Shown here piece by piece: positions 32,106-41,264 of a stretch of 64,000 nt of DNA. The notes below the pieces were generated by a model. That model was not told the DNA's origin, did not search any database, and worked only from the letters and a program-made list of their open reading frames with translations. Both the position numbers and the translations under genes were made by a program. Source of the stretch: a bacterium (GTDB lineage: Bacteria; Krumholzibacteriota; Krumholzibacteriia; LZORAL124-64-63); contig JAAEOA010000311.1 in assembly GCA_024223715.1 (NCBI GenBank), positions 27,653-91,652 on the forward strand, read 5' to 3'. How positions within the stretch are numbered: the stretch's first letter is position 1; the number at the start of each line of letters is the position of its first letter.

Positions 32106-33326
32106 TTATTCCATTTCAAAGACAATTGATTTGATGGCTTTTTCCACTCGGGCTTCCGCTTCCTGACGACCCGAACCCATAGCAATAATAAAGCCAGCCC
32201 GATCCGGATGAGCTTTCACCTGGGGAATAACATCACCCTCATTGCAGTACAAAACCGCTTTGCAAATTCCAGGCTGATCGGACAAATCCGCTAATCCTGA
32301 GACACACTTGATGGTTCCTTCAGGAGGGAAAAAATACCTGATAGCAACACCGGAATCCCGGATTGGTTTGACCATATCAGGAGTAACGTCCGAACCCAGG
32401 GCGTGCAATATAGCCAATGCCACAAGGTCAATTCCTGTCGCAAGTGGTATTTGGTCCGTGGCGAAATAGCCTCCACTGAGGCGGGCGGCAATTTCAATAA
32501 CACAGGGCCCATCAGGCCCCACTACGATGTCTCCTTTTACAATACCATCGGAAATACCCATGGCCAGGGCCGCACTCTCAACCAGATTGTTGATTTCCCA
32601 ACGCTGGTTGGCTGTCAGCCGCGCCGGTTGAGTACCGCCGTCTTCAATAATATAAGGCTTGAATTGTTGCAATCGCCCGTAATTTCGATCTGCATAGGCG
32701 GCAGTGTGGCATTTGCGCTTGATCATCATGGACTCAGTGCTGATTTGAGGGCCGACAATAAAATTTTCGACCATGAGACGACCTACAGAAGAAAAGCTCA
32801 TGGATTCGTCCCAGGCTTCCTGCAAATCCATGGATTCGTCGAGCAGCAAAACTCCCCGTGCTCCGCGTCCGTCAACCGGTTTTAGAATCAGGGGCCAATT
32901 CCAGTCTCTGGCTGCTATTAAAATATCCTGAGGCTCGGTAACAGGTCTGAAGAGTGCCGTGGCCACATTGTTATCTGCAAAAACCCTTTTCATCAGCATT
33001 TTGTCTGCTGCAATTTCTGCCGCCTTAATGCCGATGCTGGGCAAACCAAAATACTCCGCCACTGTAGCCACTGTAACCGGTACATCGTTGGCAATTGTCA
33101 TAACCCCGGCCAAGGGGTATCCAGGATTTTCCTGGCAGTATTTTATAACGGCATTCAGGGTGTCCTGAGGGTCCCGTGTGCTGGCAATAATGCGGTCATC
33201 GGCAAGGTTGAAGGCAGGGGCCTCGGGGTCCCAATCGGTTCCCACAACATGATACCCCATACTGGAGGCAAGTTCATAAGCCCGAACCTGTTCTATTCCC
33301 GCTCCTATTATCAGAAATGAATTCAT
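32106..33326 (-). CDS. ATP-grasp protein A of the glycan cluster
   Basis: A 406-residue ATP-grasp-fold protein. The N-terminal pre-ATP-grasp Rossmann motif (LIIGAGIEQVRAYELASSMGYHVVGTDWDPEAPAF) is followed by the ATP-binding ILKPVDGRGARGV and the metal-binding GDIVVGPDGPCVIEIAARLSGG. The family ligates carboxylates to amines or thiols with ATP. The start at 33326 lies in an ATGA overlap with the ThDP gene. It is one of three ATP-grasp proteins in the cluster and could attach an amino acid or other acid to an amino sugar (inference). Confidence 0.85.
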   Translation of the reverse strand: MNSFLIIGAGIEQVRAYELASSMGYHVVGTDWDPEAPAFNLADDRIIASTRDPQDTLNAVIKYCQENPGYPLAGVMTIANDVPVTVATVAEYFGLPSIGIKAAEIAADKMLMKRVFADNNVATALFRPVTEPQDILIAARDWNWPLILKPVDGRGARGVLLLDESMDLQEAWDESMSFSSVGRLMVENFIVGPQISTESMMIKRKCHTAAYADRNYGRLQQFKPYIIEDGGTQPARLTANQRWEINNLVESAALAMGISDGIVKGDIVVGPDGPCVIEIAARLSGGYFATDQIPLATGIDLVALAILHALGSDVTPDMVKPIRDSGVAIRYFFPPEGTIKCVSGLADLSDQPGICKAVLYCNEGDVIPQVKAHPDRAGFIIAMGSGRQEAEARVEKAIKSIVFEME

Positions 33327-35041
33327 TGTTGATGGCCTTTTGGGCGGGAAGTCCACATTTGATTCAGGGGTTGTCCCCCGAGCAGCATCGGGTCTATATC
33401 AGCGTTAGGATCGAGTCGACAATGCACCAAGGCAGGTCCCGGGTGCTCCAAAGCCTTTTGGCAAATGACTGGCAATTGATCGGGTTGATCAAGTAACCAG
33501 CTTTTGATTCCATATGCCTGGCCAATCGCTTTAAAGTCAGGATTGGTTTTGTTGCCGCAGGTCAGATCTTCGGGCCAGTTCATCAACTGAAATTGAGAGA
33601 CAAGAGCCAGGCGGGAATTATCCATGACGAATATTTTCACTGGCAGATTGAAGTCCACAATGGTTTGTAATTCCTGAATGTTGATTTGAAAAGATCCATC
33701 GCCTGCAAAACAAATTACGGTGTGGTCGGGGCAGGCAAAAGCGGCCCCAACTGCGCTGGGTAAATCGTAGCCCATGGCACCATGGCCGGCGGAAGTCAGA
33801 AAGAGGCGGTCCGGTGAATGAAAAGAGAAATGACGGGCGGCCCAATGCTGATGGCTGCCAACACCAGTGGTGGCAACAATGCGTTGTCCCTTGGTTAATT
33901 GGTTTATGGCTTCCACAAGAGTTTGGGGGAGGATTTTTTCTTTTCCAGGCGCCACACTCAGAGAGTGTTCCTGCTTCCAGGTTTCTATTTTCTCATGCCA
34001 CGATTTAAGATCGTTGGGCGATGTCGGTTTCAGCAGATTGTTGACCCGACTCAAAAACTGATCAACATCGGCAAAAATCTTCAATTGAGTATCCACTCTG
34101 CAGTGTTCCAGCTCGTCAACATCCAGGTCTACGTGAATGATTTTTCCATCAGCAGCCAGGCTGCTTGTTTCAGAGCCGGTAATGCGAACATCCAGACGGG
34201 ACCCAAGGACCAGTAACAGGTCGGCTTCATGCAGGGCCAGACCGGCGTATTGATTTCCGGTATGACCGGCAAAGCCCAGACTCAAATCAGAGTCTTCATC
34301 AAAAGAACCAATTCCCGGCAAGGTTGTGACCACGGGAATGCGGAACTTTACAGCCAGATCATTCAGGCTCTTGGTTGCACCGGAAATTAATACGCCTTGT
34401 CCGGCAAGAATGACCGGGCGTTGGGCCTGGGCAATCATTTCGGCAGCATTTTGCGTGAGATCCTGATCCAGGTCGGGCAAATCCAGCATACCCGCTGGGG
34501 GTGCAATTTTTTCAGGAGACCCTTTAATGGAATCACGTTGCACATCCATGGGCAAATCGATAACCACCGGACCGCAGCGCCCATCAACTGCCAGCTGGAA
34601 AGCCTGTTCCAGTCTTGGGGCGGCATCGTCCGGTTTGGCGGGTTGCCAGGCGGCTTTGCAGATACCATTCATCAGGCCAAGGCAATCTATTTCCTGGAAG
34701 CCCAGCTGCCGAACCTTTCGACCACTGAACAGATCACCGGTTCCCACCTGGCCGCAAATGGCGACCAGGGGAGTTGAGTCGTAAAACGCATCAGCAATAA
34801 CGGTGGCTAAGTTGGTGGCACCGGGACCGGAAGTAACCATGACCACCTGAGGCTGGCCAGTCAGTCGAGAAGCAGCGAGAGCCATGTATCCGGCACCTTG
34901 TTCGTGACGGGCGCAAACAATTTCAATTCCCAGCTGTGAAAGAGCGTCGTAAAGGGGAGCAATGGTGCCACCGGGAAAAGTGAAAACCCGTTTTAATCCC
35001 TGGTCCCGAATTACCTGGGCCATGCTCAATGCACCGGTCAT
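33323..35041 (-). CDS. Acetolactate-synthase-like ThDP enzyme, possibly YerE-type
   Basis: A 572-residue thiamine-diphosphate enzyme with the full three-domain layout: PYR domain with activating Glu47 in RHEQGAG, a central Rossmann domain (RPVILAGQGVLISGA, about 205-330), and a PP domain with the ThDP motif GDGS at 447-450 and Asn475. Inside a glycan operon carrying rfbF and rfbH, the best precedent is YerE of Yersinia, an acetolactate-synthase homolog that moves a two-carbon unit from pyruvate onto CDP-3,6-dideoxy-4-ketoglucose. An ordinary IlvB is less likely, as no IlvN/IlvC follow. ATG at 35041 is preferred; a TTG lies four codons upstream. Confidence 0.85.
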   Translation of the reverse strand: MTGALSMAQVIRDQGLKRVFTFPGGTIAPLYDALSQLGIEIVCARHEQGAGYMALAASRLTGQPQVVMVTSGPGATNLATVIADAFYDSTPLVAICGQVGTGDLFSGRKVRQLGFQEIDCLGLMNGICKAAWQPAKPDDAAPRLEQAFQLAVDGRCGPVVIDLPMDVQRDSIKGSPEKIAPPAGMLDLPDLDQDLTQNAAEMIAQAQRPVILAGQGVLISGATKSLNDLAVKFRIPVVTTLPGIGSFDEDSDLSLGFAGHTGNQYAGLALHEADLLLVLGSRLDVRITGSETSSLAADGKIIHVDLDVDELEHCRVDTQLKIFADVDQFLSRVNNLLKPTSPNDLKSWHEKIETWKQEHSLSVAPGKEKILPQTLVEAINQLTKGQRIVATTGVGSHQHWAARHFSFHSPDRLFLTSAGHGAMGYDLPSAVGAAFACPDHTVICFAGDGSFQINIQELQTIVDFNLPVKIFVMDNSRLALVSQFQLMNWPEDLTCGNKTNPDFKAIGQAYGIKSWLLDQPDQLPVICQKALEHPGPALVHCRLDPNADIDPMLLGGQPLNQMWTSRPKGHQQ

Positions 35042-35145
35042 TTTTGATGCCAATCTGAAGAAGTTTTTGGGCTCCAGCCCATAGGGTAACCTTTAGTATT
35101 GGCAGATTAGAGGCAACTGGAGCAATGGTCAAGTGCGGAGGAGCT

Positions 35146-36210
35146 TTAAAGGGAAATTGAAATAGCGGAATATTCATGGAAGCCGTCTTGGTCCGAAGCG
35201 GCAATGGCCACAACTTGACCGGAATAATTCTGCGGAAGCCGGGGGGCGATGATTTTTTCGAATAAGCCTTCGCCAATGCGCAAGGGAGTCATGACAATAA
35301 GGTTGTAGGGAGTGAGGTCCACAGTGGTAGCGTCGAGCAGGGTGTGGGTTTCGAATTTTAGCCCCACTTCTTCAGGCAATCCGCTGCAAAAATCAACATT
35401 GGCTTTGAGGTCACTATTCATATTATCGAGAATGAAGCTGGACACGGTGCCTGCTCCATAAAAAAGGGCATGGGTCCCGGGTTGATTCAGAAGGGAAATG
35501 AGGTCAGGTGCCAGGCGGCTTTGTTGTTCATACTGTATCCAGGCGGGATCCACGTGTTCTTTGACTATTTCGTTCCACATCTTCTGTTCAATAATGTAGC
35601 TGGTGGAACTAAACTTTTTGTCTGGATTGTTTTTGGTGCTGATGCCGCCATGAAATAAAAAGTGTTCGATTACTCCTACGGTGAATCCGTGCTTTCGAGC
35701 GTCGCAAATAAAAATGAATTCACCCCAGCGGTTGGCCCCCTGTTCGTTAAAATGATTGATTTTGGTTAGAACTTTTTTTGCCACAAACAGGAAACACCCG
35801 CAAACTGCGTCACAGTGACGGAATTCAAAAGGTTTTAACCCAGTCGGGTTTTTGCCTCGGTCTTTGGCGACCAGTGGAATTTGACCATCATTATTGACCA
35901 GATCGTAACCCCGGTCCTGAACCAGATTTGTTTCCGGATAAATCATGGTCATGCCCAGAATGTCGGCCTTGGATTGGTGTTTTTGCAGGGCCTCGTACCA
36001 GCCATCGGAAAAGATGATGTCGTCCCCGACAAAGAGGGTGTCCTCAGGGGAATCCAGGCTATCCAAAGCAAAATTCAGGGTTTGTTCCCTGAAATTGCGT
36101 TCACGGATAAGGTGAATGTCGAACGAGGCTTGAGGTGCCGTGCTAAGCAGGGAATCAAGGCAGCGCTGAGCGGTTTGGTTGCCCAAAGAACTGAGAATGA
36201 TGACTCTCAT
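35146..36210 (-). CDS. GT-A-like glycosyltransferase with C-terminal nucleotide-binding-like module
   Basis: A 354-residue protein. Residues 1-225 resemble a GT2-like domain (VIILSSLGNQTAQRCLDSLLS, a DDIIFSDGWYEAL segment in place of DxD, FRHCDAVCGCFLFVAKKVL). Residues 240-345 (LFYGAGTVSSFIL) are a Rossmann-like module resembling the tails of the proteins at 16175 and 23677. The start lies in an ATGA overlap with the upstream ATP-grasp gene. A sugar transferase is probable; donor and acceptor are unknown. Confidence 0.65.
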   Translation of the reverse strand: MRVIILSSLGNQTAQRCLDSLLSTAPQASFDIHLIRERNFREQTLNFALDSLDSPEDTLFVGDDIIFSDGWYEALQKHQSKADILGMTMIYPETNLVQDRGYDLVNNDGQIPLVAKDRGKNPTGLKPFEFRHCDAVCGCFLFVAKKVLTKINHFNEQGANRWGEFIFICDARKHGFTVGVIEHFLFHGGISTKNNPDKKFSSTSYIIEQKMWNEIVKEHVDPAWIQYEQQSRLAPDLISLLNQPGTHALFYGAGTVSSFILDNMNSDLKANVDFCSGLPEEVGLKFETHTLLDATTVDLTPYNLIVMTPLRIGEGLFEKIIAPRLPQNYSGQVVAIAASDQDGFHEYSAISISL

Positions 36211-37172
36211 GAGTTAACCCTTCCTGGGGGTGCCTGGGGGCTGAAGGTGAACCCGATGGTGGAGTTGCCCGTAATTGTTACCGGTTGATAAATCTTATCC
36301 CAGGGAGGAAGAGATTCAGGTTCATCCAGCAGGTACATCTTCACATAGGCGGAGCAAAAATCAAGGCCCGACCACTGGCAGAATTGACGCAGGCGCATGG
36401 GTGGATCCAGTCCCAAATCAATGACATACCATCCGGCCGAATCCATCAGAACATCAAACTTTATCAGCCATGAATTTAAACCGAGTTTTTTAACCAGTTT
36501 TTGCATTTTTTCTTTAATTTCTTCCTGAAAACGGGGGAGCTGAGCAAGGGGCTGAAACGAATGCTCATTGGCAGATAAAAAAACAGCCATTTGCGAGCCG
36601 TAAAGATTGACCCGATAGTGCTGCCCGCAGATTTCCTTCTGCAATAGAAAGCAGTGCCGGTAATATTGATCGTTTGCCGGAAGGGCCGGCAGTGATGGAT
36701 TCACATCCTGAATCAAATAATTATAGTTGGGAGTTTTCCCATAGTCAGATTTCAGGTAATAACGATGGCCTGGGTCCAGCGAGATTCCTTCATGGTAAAT
36801 ATGAGTCTCGGGCAAGGGTATTTCGGCATCTTTGAGAGCCTCGTAAAATTTACTCTTGTCCAGGCAGGTATCGATAATTCCTGAGGAGGGGAAAATCAAC
36901 CCCAGCTTTTCCGACAAAACCGCAGCCCCTTCATAGGCAAAGTGGGCGCTGGCGGTAAATATTCGGTGGCCTGGTTCAATGTCGGATTTTTTGCAGGCTG
37001 CCAAGAGCTTGGTCTGGTCGAGGTATCCTGCAACATGAAACTCATTGGCTATGTCTCGGCCGGGGGCCTGAGGGTTTTGATCAGTGGCAATCACATGAAA
37101 ACCCAAAGCCTGTGCGGCTTTTAAGTAACCCAGTTGCAAATTATTGCACCCAAGAAAAAGAGCTTTTTTCAT
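36207..37172 (-). CDS. ATP-grasp protein B of the glycan cluster
   Basis: A 321-residue ATP-grasp-like protein. The pre-ATP-grasp N-terminus (LFLGCNNLQLGYLKAAQALGFHVIATDQNPQAPG) is close to that of its neighbours. The central ATP-grasp fold is more diverged (LKSDYGKTPNYNYLIQD), ending in KFDVLMDSAGWYVIDLGLDPPMRLRQ, which carries the metal-binding acidic residues. It overlaps both flanking genes by four bases. A ligase role is inferred from the fold; loss of some ATP-loop glycines makes activity less certain. Confidence 0.7.
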   Translation of the reverse strand: MKKALFLGCNNLQLGYLKAAQALGFHVIATDQNPQAPGRDIANEFHVAGYLDQTKLLAACKKSDIEPGHRIFTASAHFAYEGAAVLSEKLGLIFPSSGIIDTCLDKSKFYEALKDAEIPLPETHIYHEGISLDPGHRYYLKSDYGKTPNYNYLIQDVNPSLPALPANDQYYRHCFLLQKEICGQHYRVNLYGSQMAVFLSANEHSFQPLAQLPRFQEEIKEKMQKLVKKLGLNSWLIKFDVLMDSAGWYVIDLGLDPPMRLRQFCQWSGLDFCSAYVKMYLLDEPESLPPWDKIYQPVTITGNSTIGFTFSPQAPPGRVNS

Positions 37173-38275
37173 GGCCGGCTCATTTCGCCAGTGGTTTTAA
37201 TAATGAGTTCAGAAAGGCCAGCAATAGTGGAAGATTGTAATATTTGATGAGGTTGTCTGGTATTGAGTTCTGCGGCGGTCCCAAAAACAACGGCCGTTGG
37301 AATCCATGGTGAAAGGCTTATCGGAGCAGTGGGTTTGACCAGGGAATTAATCATGCATTCCAGAATGTCCGGATTTCCCGCTGCAGGCAAAAGGTGGTCC
37401 AGAATTAGGTCGCCTCCCATATCCAGATGAATCTCTATCAATACCGGATTATTACCCGCAACCAATCGACAGGAAACAAGGAGAGCGGAATGTTGAACTT
37501 CAAAAATTACGGCAATTTTTTCAACCAGTTCGTGCAGGCTTTTCTCATCGGGAGTTCCGGAAAAAACTGAAGGCACGGCCATGGCTCGGCCACAGATGGA
37601 CCCATCAGATTTCAATTCATTAATTTCATCGAGCAAAGCCAGAATTTCCACTTTTCCGTGGTTCACCACAGCAATAATGGAGACATCTTTTCCGGGAACA
37701 TAATCTTCAATAACCACTTGGCCGGTGTGTGAAGTTTTTTTGGCCAAATCAAAGGCGCTGCGAAGTTCTTCTTTCCGGGACACGACCCTTATTCCCTGTT
37801 TTCCAACCAGGGAAAGGGCGGGCTTCACAACACAGGGAAATGAAATTTCAGCAGCGATCTCAGATGAAAAGCTTGCGCTGGAAAAGTGTTTTACCGTAGC
37901 AATGCCCTTGAGATCACACTCCTGGCGTAAAAGGTCCTTATTCAGGCACTGCAGGGCACGAGTGTAGGGCAAACAGGGAAGGCCAAAAGCTTCACAAATG
38001 GCGGCGCAGGTAGCCACCGGAGGTCCCGATGATCGATTCAATACTGCAGAAGGTGTTTGATCGGGGAATTTGGATTTCAGAGCCTCAATGATAGGGCCCG
38101 CTTCGTGAGTGCTCAAAGGAAGAATATGATGGCAAAGGCTGGTGGCCGCAGCTTCCGGGTTTTGGTCCACGCCAACGACAATAAATCCCAGATTTCTGGC
38201 TTTTGAAATGACTGGCTTTTGTGAAGGGCCGGCTGCCAGGCAAACAACCAGAGGTGCTGCTGATGACTCAGCCAA
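37169..38275 (-). CDS. ATP-grasp protein C of the glycan cluster
   Basis: A 368-residue ATP-grasp protein with the pre-ATP-grasp motif VVCLAAGPSQKPVISKARNLGFIVVGVDQNPEAAA, the ATP-loop region CVVKPALSLVGKQGIRVV, and the C-terminal LIEIHLDMGGDLILDHLL. The start is a TTG overlapping the end of the SDR gene by eight bases. It is homologous to proteins A and B, so the three probably arose by duplication and may act on successive substrates. Confidence 0.78.
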   Translation of the reverse strand: MAESSAAPLVVCLAAGPSQKPVISKARNLGFIVVGVDQNPEAAATSLCHHILPLSTHEAGPIIEALKSKFPDQTPSAVLNRSSGPPVATCAAICEAFGLPCLPYTRALQCLNKDLLRQECDLKGIATVKHFSSASFSSEIAAEISFPCVVKPALSLVGKQGIRVVSRKEELRSAFDLAKKTSHTGQVVIEDYVPGKDVSIIAVVNHGKVEILALLDEINELKSDGSICGRAMAVPSVFSGTPDEKSLHELVEKIAVIFEVQHSALLVSCRLVAGNNPVLIEIHLDMGGDLILDHLLPAAGNPDILECMINSLVKPTAPISLSPWIPTAVVFGTAAELNTRQPHQILQSSTIAGLSELIIKTTGEMSRP

Positions 38276-39053
38276 AGTACATTCCGCCGTTAATGTTCAG
38301 GCAGTGCCCGGTCAAATAAGACGATTCCTGAGAAAGAAGGAACATCACCGAACGGGCTACTTCATCTGGTGTTCCCAAACGGGCCAGGGGAATTTCATTT
38401 TGGGCTTTTATTTCCAGATTTTCCAATTGTTCGGCATCAAAAATATCGGTCTTGATCCAGCCGGGGGCCACGGCATTGACTCTGATGTTGTCTGGGGCTC
38501 CAAGGCGTGCTAAAGAACGGGTCAGGCTGATTAGACCAGCTTTGGATGCTGAATAATCGGGAGCTTTAGGCCCACCGGTTTGCCCGCCAACCGATGAAAT
38601 GTTGACCATGGTTGCGCCATTCATCCGCGATTTTAATAACTGCTGCCCCACCAGAAAAGGCCCTTTTAAATTGACGGCCAGGGTGCGGTCCCAGTTGGCT
38701 TCACTTAATTCGGAAAAATTGCCCTGATTCAAAATTCCGGCGTTGTTCACGACCATGGAAACAGGTTGTCCAAACTCTTTTTGGGCGGTGGAGAAAAGCG
38801 ACTCAACTTCCTGGGGTACCGATACATCACTTCGCAATAACAGGGTTCTTTGGGAGTGTTTAGCTGAAAGGGAGGTTAGAAACTGTTGCGCAGATTTCTC
38901 ATCAGAACTGTAAGAAACCACAACCTGACATTCGGCGTGCAACAGAGCTGATACAATGGCTTTGCCAATGCCCTTGGTGCCACCGGTAACCAGCGCCACG
39001 TGGTTGGAAAAGTCATATTGAACCTGTTGCGGGCCTATTTCGATGACAACCAT
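38268..39053 (-). CDS. Short-chain dehydrogenase/reductase (FabG-like)
   Basis: A 261-residue classical SDR with TGGTKGIG at 23-30, NNAG, and the catalytic Ser and YSASK motif (DYSASKAGLISLTRSL). It reduces a keto group or oxidises a hydroxyl with NAD(P). A one-base overlap (TAATG) with the dehydratase gene and its cluster position suggest a sugar or glycan-building-block substrate rather than fatty acids. A possible role is the keto-reduction needed after the dehydrase or ThDP step. Confidence 0.88.
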   Translation of the reverse strand: MVVIEIGPQQVQYDFSNHVALVTGGTKGIGKAIVSALLHAECQVVVSYSSDEKSAQQFLTSLSAKHSQRTLLLRSDVSVPQEVESLFSTAQKEFGQPVSMVVNNAGILNQGNFSELSEANWDRTLAVNLKGPFLVGQQLLKSRMNGATMVNISSVGGQTGGPKAPDYSASKAGLISLTRSLARLGAPDNIRVNAVAPGWIKTDIFDAEQLENLEIKAQNEIPLARLGTPDEVARSVMFLLSQESSYLTGHCLNINGGMYFG

Positions 39054-40099
39054 TATTCGTATCCGCCAGGTGGAGTAAAAGGAGGCAGTTTGTCACCGTG
39101 ATCGGGCACGGACTCAATAAGGCTCGCCAAGTCCTCAACACTGAGCCAGTTGCTGTTGTTGTCCGATGAGAAAATGAAGTCACTACCTACTTTTTTTCCT
39201 CCGGGCAGTATTTTCCCACTTTTGGGCGACAGATTTGTCAATGGGTAGACAATAAAATAATCACCATAGTCGTAAGTGGTGCGAGCTTCATCTTCCGTCA
39301 GAAGAACTTCATGCAACTTTTCACCGGGGCGAATGCCTGTTTCATTTAGTTTCGCATCCGGGTGGATGGCTTTAGCCAGGTCAGTGATGGAACAGGATGG
39401 TATTCTTGAAATAAACAGTTCCCCACCGTGTCCCTGATCCAAAGCTGTCAAAACCAGATCCACGCTTTGATTCATGGTGATGAAAAAGCGGGTCATTCGC
39501 AAATCGGTGATGGGCAAAATGGGCGCATTCTGAATTTTTAAATCCCTGAAGAAAGGAATAACCGAGCCCCGACTTCCCACCACATTCCCATAACGCACAA
39601 CCGTAAAAGAAGGACCTTTGCTTCCACTGTACGCATGAGCCGAGCGGAACAGTTTATCACTCACCAGCTTGGTGGCACCGTAAATGTTAATTGGATTCAC
39701 CGCTTTGTCGGTACTGAGGGCCACCACTTTGTCTACGTTTTTGTCGATGGCCGCATCAATAATATTGCGGGCACCCAGAATGTTGGTATTGACTGCTTCA
39801 ATAGGATTGTATTCCATTAGGTGGACATGTTTGAGGGCGGCTGCATGAATGACAATATTGACACCGGAAAAAGCCCGATACAAACGGTCTCGGTCTCGCA
39901 CGTCGCCGATAAAGAACCGCAGGCGATCCTTGTTGCTGGCAAAGTGTTTTTCCATACGGTATTGCTTGAACTCATCACGACTGTAGATGATGATTTTCTT
40001 GATATTGGTCTTCAAAAAACGGTTCACCAGAGACCAGCCCAAAGAACCGGTGCCTCCGGTAATGAGGACTGTCTGGCCTGCGTAGTCGGTCGTTTTCAA
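39053..40099 (-). CDS. PseB/FlaA1-like UDP-GlcNAc 4,6-dehydratase family protein
   Basis: A 348-residue extended SDR with GGTGSLG at 15-21 and the STDKA motif (Asp131/Lys132) plus Tyr140/Lys144, matching the PseB-type catalytic Asp-Lys-Tyr set. PseB converts UDP-GlcNAc to a 4-keto-6-deoxy-L-arabino sugar, the first step of pseudaminic acid synthesis; legionaminate-pathway relatives keep C5 configuration. The soluble short form lacks the membrane domain of CapD/PglF. TTG start with AGGAAAC upstream. It supplies the substrate for the DegT aminotransferase at 45084. Confidence 0.85.
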   Translation of the reverse strand: MKTTDYAGQTVLITGGTGSLGWSLVNRFLKTNIKKIIIYSRDEFKQYRMEKHFASNKDRLRFFIGDVRDRDRLYRAFSGVNIVIHAAALKHVHLMEYNPIEAVNTNILGARNIIDAAIDKNVDKVVALSTDKAVNPINIYGATKLVSDKLFRSAHAYSGSKGPSFTVVRYGNVVGSRGSVIPFFRDLKIQNAPILPITDLRMTRFFITMNQSVDLVLTALDQGHGGELFISRIPSCSITDLAKAIHPDAKLNETGIRPGEKLHEVLLTEDEARTTYDYGDYFIVYPLTNLSPKSGKILPGGKKVGSDFIFSSDNNSNWLSVEDLASLIESVPDHGDKLPPFTPPGGYE

Positions 40100-40190
40100 G
40101 GACTTGTTTCCTTTGTGAGAGAATAAGTTCCTCTTAATGTACCATCAGATGAGCATATTTGGTATTGGCTTTTTGAAGATTACCCATATT

Positions 40191-41234
40191 TTAAATCCAC
40201 TTCAATTCCGAATCCAAATGCTTCGTTTGCACCAGTTGTCGCAAATAGCACAACCGAATCCAGTCGGACTCCCTGAAATCAGATTCCTGAAAGTGGCAAT
40301 GAAGCAATAAATCCCGGACAGCTGAAATTGTATCTTCCAGAGATCGTTGTGGAGCAAACGAGCCTGCGGCAGCCGCAAATTTTGAAAAATCGACCTGGTA
40401 GGACCTTTTGTCAGGTGCGGCATCCTGATTTATGGAAACGGTTGTATTCCCGAGAACCGATCCAACGGTGTGGGCCAGGTCTTTAACCTGAAAATTCCAT
40501 TCATTGCTACCGGCATTAAAAATATCAAAATTAGGTCCTTCATTCCTGAAGGCCGAAGCCCAGACCAGGGCAGTGCCCATATCCCGGACATCAATGAGGG
40601 GGCGCCAGGGAGAACCATCACTCAAAATGCTGATCGTGCCATTGACCAGAGCATCGGTAACAAAATCGTTCAAGACCAGATCCAGTCGCAAACGCGGGCT
40701 CGGGCCACAAGCAGTAGCAAACCTGAGACAGGTGATCCGAAAATCAGAATCGGCCAACGCAGCCAGTTCCCTTTCCGACTGAACTTTGGAACGGGCGTAA
40801 GGAGTCAGGGGATTGACCTTGGAGTTTTCGGTCCGGGATGAATCTTCGGCCAGCCCATAGACCGAACAACTTGAAGCAAAAACAAAATTTTTCACTCCTG
40901 CCTGTTTGGCCTGGCGAGCAATTTCCAGGGTGCAGAGATGGTTGATCTCATCGGTAGCTTTTTCATATAAATTTCCCATGGGATCGTTGGAAATGGCGGC
41001 CAGATAAATGACTGCGTCCACATCCTTTAAGTGCTCAGATTCAAATTGACGAACATCTCCAAAAATTTGATGATCAAGTTGGGTTTCCGGCATGACCGCG
41101 GGCTGGTTGGTAAGGCAGGGGGCAAAATAACCGTTGTCGAATCCGGTAATCTTGGTATTGGGAAGATGGTGGCGTATTTGTTGCACCAGAACCGGCCCCA
41201 CATAGCCCATATTACCGGTAATCAGGATGTGCAT
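40191..41234 (-). CDS. NAD-dependent epimerase/dehydratase (extended SDR)
   Basis: A 347-residue extended SDR with GNMGYVG at 7-13 and catalytic Ser/Tyr/Lys in SSCSVYG and YARSK. It resembles nucleotide-sugar epimerases and dehydratases of surface-glycan clusters. It could stand in for the missing CDP-glucose 4,6-dehydratase, but the N-terminus lacks the RfbG-typical HTGFKGSWL motif, so a 4-epimerase or 4-reductase role is more likely. The ATG at 41234 follows AGAGGAAT. Confidence 0.85.
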   Translation of the reverse strand: MHILITGNMGYVGPVLVQQIRHHLPNTKITGFDNGYFAPCLTNQPAVMPETQLDHQIFGDVRQFESEHLKDVDAVIYLAAISNDPMGNLYEKATDEINHLCTLEIARQAKQAGVKNFVFASSCSVYGLAEDSSRTENSKVNPLTPYARSKVQSERELAALADSDFRITCLRFATACGPSPRLRLDLVLNDFVTDALVNGTISILSDGSPWRPLIDVRDMGTALVWASAFRNEGPNFDIFNAGSNEWNFQVKDLAHTVGSVLGNTTVSINQDAAPDKRSYQVDFSKFAAAAGSFAPQRSLEDTISAVRDLLLHCHFQESDFRESDWIRLCYLRQLVQTKHLDSELKWI

Positions 41235-41264
41235 TTTATTCCTCTTGGTTTCATAAGATTCGGG

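Noticed and set aside
33323..35041. Gene as biosynthetic acetolactate synthase (ilvB).
   Set aside because: No ilvN or ilvC partner; the gene is locked by an ATGA overlap into a glycan operon, so a sugar-modifying role is preferred, though not proven.
40191..41234. Gene as the missing CDP-glucose 4,6-dehydratase (rfbG).
   Set aside because: The RfbG N-terminal HTGFKGSWL motif is absent and the nucleotide-binding loop GNMGYVG is of another SDR subgroup.
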